Source: Cloacimonetes bacterium UBA5284 (lineage in GTDB: Bacteria; Cloacimonadota; Cloacimonadia; Cloacimonadales; Cloacimonadaceae). From it: a DNA stretch of 56,654 nucleotides. The stretch spans positions 23,747-80,400 of the forward strand of contig DHSO01000004.1 in assembly GCA_002410505.1 (NCBI GenBank), read 5' to 3'. The notes beneath the pieces are model-generated. The model made no database searches. It worked only from the letters and a program-made list of their open reading frames with translations, and was not told the origin of the DNA. A program made the position numbers and the translations under genes. Below are positions 1 through 6,945 of the stretch, piece by piece; position 1 is the stretch's first letter, and every line of letters starts with the position of its first letter.

Positions 1-9
1 AGCTCTGTA

Positions 10-121
10 GACAGTGTTAATCAAGTGGTCATCAAGCGTTAATCAAGCGTTAATAATTAACGCTTGATTAACGCTTGATAAAGAAGTGATGAACGCCCTT
101 TATACAGGGAGAAATTGGGTG
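10..121 (+). repeat. Dispersed repeat with a 49-bp palindrome, copy 1
   Basis: Positions 31-79 form a perfect 49-bp palindrome (24-nt arms around a single A at 55), built from repeated ATCAAGCGTTA units. The flanks, from GACAGTGTT at 10-18 to GGGTG at 117-121, recur in inverted orientation at 41436-41546. TGGTCTTTCCTGATTTT at 129-145 recurs in the same orientation at 41575-41591. Nothing here is coding. It could form a long hairpin or cruciform; its function is unknown. Confidence 0.9.
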
Positions 122-145
122 GAAAAAGTGGTCTTTCCTGATTTT

Positions 146-494
146 GCTGCCAATTTTGCTGCCGGGCAGGCCACAGAATTTGGTTGATTTTGGTAGCTTT
201 GGGTTACAGAGACTGATGATAGATTATGAAGCCTCAAGCGAGGAAAGCAGCTAAGTACTCGACACTTTTCAGGACTAGGGTAATACATGATTTTGTATCC
301 GAATGATCTTTCATCTCCGGGTTCTTCCGACCTTCGCTATTCTCCCGGGATAATCCTGGTATACTAACACAGTTGCAAGGTTCTCTTCCCCAATGAGTTC
401 GTCCCGATCACAAACGCAAGCCCCGGCTACAGGGGTAAATATGTCACACATATCTTAAATTGCGGAAGTCTAAGCAATCTTTGGGATAAATCAT
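146..494. other. Non-coding stretch upstream of the dehydrogenase operon
   Basis: There is no convincing gene between the palindromic repeat and the 2-oxoacid dehydrogenase promoter. Short open frames on both strands have no recognisable protein signature and no good ribosome binding site. No tRNA-like or riboswitch-like structure was recognised. Confidence 0.5.
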
Positions 495-522
495 TTGCCT
501 TTTCACCGTTATCACCTATTCT
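495..522 (+). promoter_or_regulatory. Candidate promoter of the 2-oxoacid dehydrogenase operon
   Basis: TTGCCT (495-500) and TATTCT (517-522) are separated by 16 bases and lie 35 bases before the first start codon. A Shine-Dalgarno AGGTGG follows at 544-549. The call rests on consensus similarity only. Confidence 0.4.
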
Positions 523-556
523 ATAGGTAGGATATTAAAAATACAGGTGGTACAAC

Positions 557-1654
557 ATGTTTGATTATAAAGCATTAGATAAATATGATCCGATAAAAAA
601 CAAGGCATTTCAGCTTTTAGATGATGCGGGAAAGCCCTTGAACGCTAAGTGGAAACCCGCTCTGGATCAAGAGCAGATATTGAAAGCTTACAAGGATCTG
701 CTGTTTGAACGAACTGCCGACCAGATGGCAGTAAGCTATCAGCGCCAAGGCAGGATGTTCACTTACCCTCCAAATCTGGGACAGGAAGCCATCCACATAG
801 CTGCCGGCATGGTTACTCAAGAACAGGACTGGCTGGTTCCCGCCTTCCGTGAATTGGGTGCTTGGTTGGCCAAAGGAGTAAGCTTGCGCGAGATCTTCCT
901 CTATTTCAAAGGGCAGGAAGACGGCTCCCGTTTTGAAAAGGCCAAGCGCATGTTGCCGGTATCGGTTCCCATCGCCTCACAACTCGTACACGCAGCAGGT
1001 TTGGGATATGCTATCAACTATAACAAAGAGAAGGACACGGCAGTATTTGCCTATGTGGGAGATGGCGGCACTTCCGAGGGTGATTTTCATGAAGCCATGA
1101 ACTTTGCAGCGGTTTGGAATGCCCCGGTGGTCTTCATCGTACAAAACAATCAGTTTGCCATCTCGGTTCCGCTAGCGATGCAAACCAAATCCATTAACAT
1201 CGCGGTGAAAGGTATTGCCTACAACATTGACTCCCTGCTGGTGGATGGCAACGATTTCTTTGCCATGCACGAAGCGCTGTCTTTTGCTCGTGAACACGCA
1301 GTTTCCGGCAAGGGCCCCTTCCTCATCGAGGCCCGCACCTATCGAGCCGGGGCTCATACCACATCCGACGATCCCAGCAAATATCGCAGCAAAGAAGAGG
1401 AAGCACATTGGGCAGAGAAGGATCCACTAAAACGCTTGAAAGGGTACATCAAGCATGCCGGCCTGGATGCTTTGAATGATGAAGAGCAGCTCATCAAGCA
1501 ATTTAAAAAGCATATCGACAGTGAATTTGAGGCTGCGGAAAAACACCCGGAATATCCTCTGGAAGACGTATTTGGCTATATGTACGATGAAATGCCGGAT
1601 GAGCTGAAACGTCAGAAAAACAACTATGAGAACTATCTGAGAGGCGCAAAATGA
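557..1654 (+). CDS. 2-oxoacid dehydrogenase E1 component, alpha subunit
   Basis: This is the thiamine-diphosphate-dependent decarboxylating subunit of a pyruvate or branched-chain 2-oxoacid dehydrogenase complex, cytoplasmic. The 365-residue length fits the alpha subunit of an alpha2beta2 E1. The ThDP/Mg motif is GDGGTSEG at residues 168-175, followed by an asparagine-rich strand ending QNN. The ATG start follows AGGTGG. It is the first gene of a four-gene operon (E1 alpha, E1 beta, E2, E3), and its stop overlaps the next start (ATGA). The sequence alone does not settle whether pyruvate or branched-chain 2-oxoacids are the substrate. In an amino-acid fermenter the branched-chain role is plausible. 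Confidence 0.93.
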   Translation: MFDYKALDKYDPIKNKAFQLLDDAGKPLNAKWKPALDQEQILKAYKDLLFERTADQMAVSYQRQGRMFTYPPNLGQEAIHIAAGMVTQEQDWLVPAFRELGAWLAKGVSLREIFLYFKGQEDGSRFEKAKRMLPVSVPIASQLVHAAGLGYAINYNKEKDTAVFAYVGDGGTSEGDFHEAMNFAAVWNAPVVFIVQNNQFAISVPLAMQTKSINIAVKGIAYNIDSLLVDGNDFFAMHEALSFAREHAVSGKGPFLIEARTYRAGAHTTSDDPSKYRSKEEEAHWAEKDPLKRLKGYIKHAGLDALNDEEQLIKQFKKHIDSEFEAAEKHPEYPLEDVFGYMYDEMPDELKRQKNNYENYLRGAK

Positions 1655-2628
1655 AGGTAATGAATCTGGTACAAGCAATTAACGACGCAATGGACATAAA
1701 ACTGAAAGAAGATAAAAGCATCGTGGTCTACGGTGAAGACGTAGGCGTGGAAGGCGGAGTATTCCGCGTTACAGAAGGCTTGCAGGAAAAGCATGGCGCG
1801 GATCGGGTCTTCGACAGTCCCCTGGCAGAATCCGGCATCGCGGGCACGGCGCTGGGTATGGCGATATCCGGCATGAAACCAATCATTGAAATGCAATTTG
1901 ACGGCTTTTCTTACCCGGCTTTCAATCAAATCTTCAGCCACATCTCCCGATTCCGCAATCGCACTCGGGGAAAATTCACGGTGCCCATGGTGATCCGCAT
2001 ACCTTATGGCGGCGGCATCAATGCTTTGGAGCATCACAGTGAGAGTCCTGAGGCATATTTTGGGCACACACCCGGTTTGAAGGTGGTGATTCCTTCCACT
2101 CCGTATGACGCCAAGGGATTATTGATCTCTGCGATAGAAGACCCGGACCCTGTGATCTTTATGGAGCCCAAACGGATCTACCGGGCCATCAAGCAGGAAG
2201 TTCCAGATGAGATATATCGCATTCCCCTCGGTAAAGCCAAAGTGCTGCAAGATGGCAGTCAGATTACGGTAATCGCTTATGGTGCCATGGTTCGTGAAGC
2301 ACAGAAAGCTATAGCTATGGCCAAAGCAAAGGATTATAGTGTGGAGTTGATTGACCTGCGCAGCATCTGGCCCATTGACCGCGAGACCATCTCCAAATCA
2401 GTGCGTAAGACCGGCAGAGCTTTGGTGGTGACCGAAGCCCCGCAGAGTTATGGTCCTGCCGCTGAGCTCATCAGCATAATCAATGAAGAGGCATTTTTAT
2501 CCCTGGAAGCACCACCCACTCGTTTGACCGGTTTCGACACGGTGATTCCCTTGCCTCTGGGTGAAAAGCACTACATGATCAATCCCGAACGAATATCCGC
2601 CGAGATTGAGCGTCTGATAAGGTATTAA
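1651..2628 (+). CDS. 2-oxoacid dehydrogenase E1 component, beta subunit
   Basis: This is the beta subunit of the E1 decarboxylase and completes the ThDP site together with the preceding gene. The 325 residues match the family. Recognisable blocks are the N-terminal YGEDVG motif near residues 27-32, the DSPLAESGIAG segment, and the C-terminal transketolase-type domain with VTEAPQ. The start overlaps the E1 alpha stop by four bases, as expected for coupled translation of subunits made in equal amounts. The E2 gene begins 11 bases downstream behind AGGAG. Confidence 0.94.
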   Translation: MKVMNLVQAINDAMDIKLKEDKSIVVYGEDVGVEGGVFRVTEGLQEKHGADRVFDSPLAESGIAGTALGMAISGMKPIIEMQFDGFSYPAFNQIFSHISRFRNRTRGKFTVPMVIRIPYGGGINALEHHSESPEAYFGHTPGLKVVIPSTPYDAKGLLISAIEDPDPVIFMEPKRIYRAIKQEVPDEIYRIPLGKAKVLQDGSQITVIAYGAMVREAQKAIAMAKAKDYSVELIDLRSIWPIDRETISKSVRKTGRALVVTEAPQSYGPAAELISIINEEAFLSLEAPPTRLTGFDTVIPLPLGEKHYMINPERISAEIERLIRY

Positions 2629-2639
2629 AGGAGTCAGTA

Positions 2640-3926
2640 ATGCGTTATATATTTAAGTTTCCCGATATCGGTGAAGGTCTGGAAGAAGGTAAAATATTAG
2701 AATGGTATGTAGATAAGGGCAGCACGATTGAAAGTGGAGATCCTCTGGTGAAAATGGAAACCGATAAGGTAGTCACGGACATACCATCTCCAAAAAGCGG
2801 TGTGATAGCTGTTCGTTTTGGCGGCATTGGCGATACCGTGAAGGTAGGCTCGGCCCTGGTGGAGATCGATATTGAGGGTGTGGAGGCTGAAGCGGCGCAG
2901 AATGCTGCCACAGAAGAACCCAAAGCAGCCTCCACTGAGACTGTGGATGAAGAAGGTTTTGGCGGTGTGGTGGGCACGATCGAGGTTGCCGGAGACGGTG
3001 CTTATCTGCCTGCCGGGGATGAAGGTATAGCTGCCAAAGAGCAATCAAAACCGCGCAAGAAGGCCCTGGCTACTCCCGTGGCCAGAGCTATGGCAAAAGA
3101 CCTCGGGATCGACATCAATCAAGTACAGGGAACAGGACCCGCAGCCAGAGTAACAAAAAAGGATATCCGGAACTTCCGACCTGCGGCTCAACAGCAGTTG
3201 GACCGTAAGCCCAAGCAGGAAGGAGCCGGCGACAGGATCCGTTTTGAGCCCCTCTCTCAGATTCGCAAGACTATCGCCAAAAACATGTTGCGCAGCAAGC
3301 AGAATACCGCGCATATGAGCATCATGGACGAAGTGGAGATTAGTGAATTGGTAAATACCCGGGCACGGCTGAATGAGCTGATTGCCGAAAAGAATATCAA
3401 GCTCAGCTATCTGCCCTTTGTGATCAAAGCTATAGCCCTGGCTCTAAAGCATCATCCTGTTCTGAATGCAGAACTCGACATGGAAAATGAGCGCATCATA
3501 TATAAGAATTATATCAATCTGGGCATTGCCATGGATACCGATAATGGCTTGGTGGTGCCTGTGATACGAGATGCTGAGGCAAAATCCCTGACTGAATTGG
3601 CAACTGAGATCAAGAGCCTGGCAGAAAGAGCCCGTGACCGCAAATTGACGCTGGACGACCTCAAAGACGGCACATTCAGCATCACGTCTTATGGCTCGAT
3701 TGGGGGCTACTTTGCCGTTCCCGTAATCCCATATCCGCAAGTGGCAATCCTTGGGATCGGCCGCATCGCGCAAAAGCCAGTAATCAAGGACAATCAGATA
3801 GTTATCGGCAATGTGATGCCCATCAGTATGAGTGTGGACCATCGCATCGTGGATGGCGCAGAAGTAAGCAGATTTGTGAATGAAGTGCTCGGTTATCTGA
3901 AAGAACCAATGCAAATGATGCTTTAA
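2640..3926 (+). CDS. Dihydrolipoamide acyltransferase (E2) of the 2-oxoacid dehydrogenase complex
   Basis: This is the lipoyl-carrying core enzyme that transfers the acyl group from E1 to CoA. Domains in order: one lipoyl domain (residues ~1-75, lipoyl-lysine in ETDKV at K43), an acidic Ala/Glu linker, a peripheral subunit-binding domain (~140-178, ATPVARAMAKDLGID), and the C-terminal acyltransferase domain with the catalytic HRIVDG motif (H401, D405). The 428 residues are normal for a single-lipoyl E2. It lies between E1 beta and E3 with gaps of about 10 bases. Confidence 0.94.
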   Translation: MRYIFKFPDIGEGLEEGKILEWYVDKGSTIESGDPLVKMETDKVVTDIPSPKSGVIAVRFGGIGDTVKVGSALVEIDIEGVEAEAAQNAATEEPKAASTETVDEEGFGGVVGTIEVAGDGAYLPAGDEGIAAKEQSKPRKKALATPVARAMAKDLGIDINQVQGTGPAARVTKKDIRNFRPAAQQQLDRKPKQEGAGDRIRFEPLSQIRKTIAKNMLRSKQNTAHMSIMDEVEISELVNTRARLNELIAEKNIKLSYLPFVIKAIALALKHHPVLNAELDMENERIIYKNYINLGIAMDTDNGLVVPVIRDAEAKSLTELATEIKSLAERARDRKLTLDDLKDGTFSITSYGSIGGYFAVPVIPYPQVAILGIGRIAQKPVIKDNQIVIGNVMPISMSVDHRIVDGAEVSRFVNEVLGYLKEPMQMML

Positions 3927-3936
3927 GGGGGATAGT

Positions 3937-5247
3937 ATGATATATGATTTGATAATAATCGGCAGCGGTCCCGCTGGGTATGTAGCCGCCATCAAGGCAG
4001 GCCAACGCGGGCTCAAAACCCTGGTAATCGACAAAAAATATGTGGGTGGAATGTGTCTGAACTGGGGCTGCATACCCACCAAGAGCATATTGGAATCTGC
4101 CAAAATGCTGCAAAAAGTGCGTTCAGCAGCAGATTTTGGCATAAGCGGCATAGATACTGCCACCCTATCTTTCGATTGGCAACAGGCGGTCAAACGGACG
4201 CAACAGATAGTATCCAAACTAAGCCGGGGCATCGAATTCCTCTGGAAGAAGAACGGAGTGGAATTTCTCAAAGCAGAAGCTAAAATCCTCTCCCCTACAC
4301 AGGTTGAAGCAGATAAACGGGTCTTTGAGACAAAAAATATCCTCATTGCCACTGGTTCACGCCCTGCCCCGCGGCAGGACTTTGTGGAAGCTCTGAACCT
4401 GGAAGAACTATACAGCCTGGAGAGTCTGCCCGAAAAACCGCTTCTGGTGGGCAGAGGCGCTAACTTGGTTGAACTGGCTCAATTCTTCAATATGATTGGC
4501 AAAGAACCGATAATCCTGGCCGATGAATTGCCCCTGATACCCTCACTGGATAGCTATCTGGAATCCTTCATCCAAAAGAAACTCAAAAAAGATAAGATTC
4601 CTCTAATCCCCATAGCTGAAGCTACAATCAAGGATAAATCCATCGTATTCAAAGATAAAGAATATCCCTTCGATATGGCTATAAATGTTAGCTTCAGAGA
4701 CGCAGTATTACCAGAAACGGTGCCTGATATCACGCTGGAAAAGGGCTTTATCAAAACCGATAGATTTCACCAAAGCAGCATCCCCGGCATATACGCAGCC
4801 GGTGATGTGAATGGCAAAAGCTATCTGGCCCACGTGGCATCCGCGCAAGCTTTAGAAGTAATCGATACCATCATGAAGGTTGAATTGCCCCGAGAAGATC
4901 GATCCTACCCCCTGAACATCTATAGCGAGCCAGAAATGGCACAGATTGGCATGACAGAAGAGCAGATTAAGGCCGCCGGCATAGACTACAAGGTAAATCA
5001 ATACTCCCTGAACGCGAATGGCAAAGCACTGGCGGAAGGAACATCCGAGGGCTTTATTCGCATACTATACGAAACTAAGTATCATGAAGTGCTGGGTGTG
5101 CAAATGGTCTCCGAACACGCTACCGACCTCATCAGCGAAGCAGGAATACTGATGGAACTGGAAGGTACTACTTTCGACCTCGCCCGCACCATCCACGCTC
5201 ATCCCACTGTGGCAGAAGTTTATATGGACGCAGGCTCCATAGAGTAA
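3937..5247 (+). CDS. lpdA: Dihydrolipoamide dehydrogenase (E3)
   Basis: This flavoprotein reoxidises dihydrolipoamide and passes electrons to NAD. It has an N-terminal FAD motif (GSGPAG, residues 9-14), the redox disulfide C40/C45 in GGMCLNWGCIPTKS, a second FAD motif with AAGDVNG, and the C-terminal HPT...E dyad (H422, E427). At 436 residues it is a little shorter than the usual 460-475. The NAD-binding loop reads GRGANLVE (172-179) where the family normally has a GxGxxGxE pattern, so the third glycine is a leucine. The redox chemistry should be intact, but the pyridine nucleotide site looks atypical. It closes the operon. Confidence 0.9.
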   Translation: MIYDLIIIGSGPAGYVAAIKAGQRGLKTLVIDKKYVGGMCLNWGCIPTKSILESAKMLQKVRSAADFGISGIDTATLSFDWQQAVKRTQQIVSKLSRGIEFLWKKNGVEFLKAEAKILSPTQVEADKRVFETKNILIATGSRPAPRQDFVEALNLEELYSLESLPEKPLLVGRGANLVELAQFFNMIGKEPIILADELPLIPSLDSYLESFIQKKLKKDKIPLIPIAEATIKDKSIVFKDKEYPFDMAINVSFRDAVLPETVPDITLEKGFIKTDRFHQSSIPGIYAAGDVNGKSYLAHVASAQALEVIDTIMKVELPREDRSYPLNIYSEPEMAQIGMTEEQIKAAGIDYKVNQYSLNANGKALAEGTSEGFIRILYETKYHEVLGVQMVSEHATDLISEAGILMELEGTTFDLARTIHAHPTVAEVYMDAGSIE

Positions 5248-5267
5248 ACCAAGATTATAGTGGGCTT

Positions 5268-5296
5268 GAACCAGATGCTCTTGCAGTGTCTGGTTC
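5268..5296 (+). terminator. Possible terminator hairpin after lpdA
   Basis: An 8-bp inverted repeat, GAACCAGA (5268-5275) and TCTGGTTC (5289-5296), encloses a 13-base loop 20 bases after the operon stop. Only a short mixed T run follows, so this is a weak call. Confidence 0.35.
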
Positions 5297-5988
5297 TTCA
5301 TATATAGAAATAGTGGATTACGTGAGTATCCCAATCATTGTGAACTTATACTGCCGCGACAATTCAGATTATGGACAGCACACAGCAGTGGTGAAGAGCT
5401 GGGTGGGCTTGCAAGCGAAGCGAGTCAAAGAGAATAATGGCTAGTTTGGAGCACAAAGATAAGCCCGGTTATGTGGTTGAAAAATGTGAAGAAGTGTAGT
5501 ATTTGTTCAGATAGCATCGATAAAACACCAGAAGTGAGAACGTAGTATGTATTCGCGACTTGTCTGTCCTTGAGATTGGCTTGAGATTGCCGCTGATATT
5601 GGATATTATGGCAAGATCGAGCAGCGTTGCTTTGAACTGCTGATCGGACTGATTGATAAGCAAGTCGTAGAGTTTATTCATATAGGAATCGTTAATACCC
5701 GGTGTGAGCCCCATTTACTCGGTTATGGAGTTTTGGCAGGTACAACTGTTGGAGCTGGAATTATCGAGCCATTCGATCCCGGATGAGCCCTAATCTCATA
5801 ATCTGTAATTGGAGAATAATCAGTCACATCAGTTCTATCTAAAGTATTACCGATCCTGAAACATCGTGAACGCTTTAGCATGGGTGGATCTAATCGGTGC
5901 ACGCACATGCCGTTTGCCGCCAAATTGTTCTTCTAATCCTTCTGATGCGATACCGAACATGCTATTATGACAGGGCTTCTTTGGACAA
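5297..5988. other. Non-coding stretch between convergent lpdA and the glycosyltransferase
   Basis: About 690 bases contain only short open frames (up to 81 codons) without homology that I recognise, good start signals or codon bias like the neighbours. They may be decayed coding sequence. No RNA gene was recognised. Confidence 0.45.
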
Positions 5989-6945
5989 TCAATTAGAGTT
6001 ATCGGATAAGATTTTTAAGATGCTTTCGGGCTTGATGCTGAGCATACAGCGGTGATGCCCCTGCGGGCACTTGTCCGAGCCATGCAGGGAGCAAGGCTGA
6101 CAGTCCAGATTGGCACATAAGATATGGGCTTTGGTATTTTGGGGAGCAAAACCCAGACGGGGATGAGTAGCGCCAAAGATGGCTATTTGCGGTCTTTGCA
6201 GAGCGGCTGCCATGTGCATGGGGCCGCTATCGGAACTAATCACCCAATCACAGCCTTGGAGCAAGGTAAGCAATTGGGCAAAACTAAGCATGGCACATAG
6301 ATTAATGGTTCTGTAATCCAGCACCAGGCTCCGGCACATATCCGCTTCGGAGGTGGATCCGAGTATTATATACTGAAAGTCCTTCGGGCTTTCTTTGATA
6401 AGCTCTTTAAAGTACTTTAACGGATAACGCTTGGTATTGTGAGTAGCCCCGGGAAATATCGCTATCTTTTTTGCTGCATCAGGAAGAACAGGCTCTTCGA
6501 CATGTGAAAGAGGATACAGGCGCGGAGCTTGCAAAGAAACCCGGGAGCTGATCTGCAGCAATGCAGTCTTGTACAGATCCGTCGTAGATTTGATATATAA
6601 AGACCTGTCGCCCCTTACTATTCTCTTTCTTTGAGAGCGGGCCTTGTGGTAACAAACACTACGTTTGCCCCTGGAAGCGATTTTGAGCAGGTATGTGGAG
6701 AGTTTTCCATGCAGGTCGATAACGATGTCGTATCTTGCCCGAAAGAGCGCGATATGTGCTCTTATGCTCTTTGAGTAGACAATGGGATTGAGCTCGCAAC
6801 TCATCAGGGTCACGAGCTCGACGAATTGTTCTTTTACTACATAATCGATCTGTGCCCCGGGGTACTCTGCTCTCAGCCAAGCTGCAATGGGTTGTGTGAG
6901 AACGATATCCCCCAGTGAACTGAGGCGCAGGATCAGGATTTTCAT
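5989..6945 (-). CDS. Glycosyltransferase family 9 (heptosyltransferase-like)
   Basis: This is probably a glycosyltransferase that adds a sugar to the lipopolysaccharide core or another surface glycan, at the cytoplasmic face of the inner membrane. The N-terminus MKILILRLSSLGDIVLTQP is the hallmark of the ADP-heptose:LPS heptosyltransferase family. The C-terminal half has the donor-binding SSDSGPMHMAAAL block and a late cysteine cluster (CANLDCQPCS...C). I place the start at 6945, where ATG overlaps the alaS stop (ATGA) and the conserved N-terminus begins, giving 318 residues. It is the last gene of trxB-alaS-GT9. The sugar and acceptor are unknown. Confidence 0.87.
   Translation of the reverse strand: MKILILRLSSLGDIVLTQPIAAWLRAEYPGAQIDYVVKEQFVELVTLMSCELNPIVYSKSIRAHIALFRARYDIVIDLHGKLSTYLLKIASRGKRSVCYHKARSQRKRIVRGDRSLYIKSTTDLYKTALLQISSRVSLQAPRLYPLSHVEEPVLPDAAKKIAIFPGATHNTKRYPLKYFKELIKESPKDFQYIILGSTSEADMCRSLVLDYRTINLCAMLSFAQLLTLLQGCDWVISSDSGPMHMAAALQRPQIAIFGATHPRLGFAPQNTKAHILCANLDCQPCSLHGSDKCPQGHHRCMLSIKPESILKILSDNSN

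Noticed and set aside
1633..2067. Open frame of 144 codons on the minus strand
   Set aside because: It is antisense to E1 beta and is explained by codon bias.
3444..4352. Open frame of 302 codons on the minus strand
   Set aside because: It is antisense to the E2 and E3 genes, which carry full family motifs.
5469..5923. Two small minus-strand frames in the lpdA/glycosyltransferase gap
   Set aside because: They lack ribosome binding sites, recognisable domains and a consistent context, so I left them as non-coding or decayed sequence.
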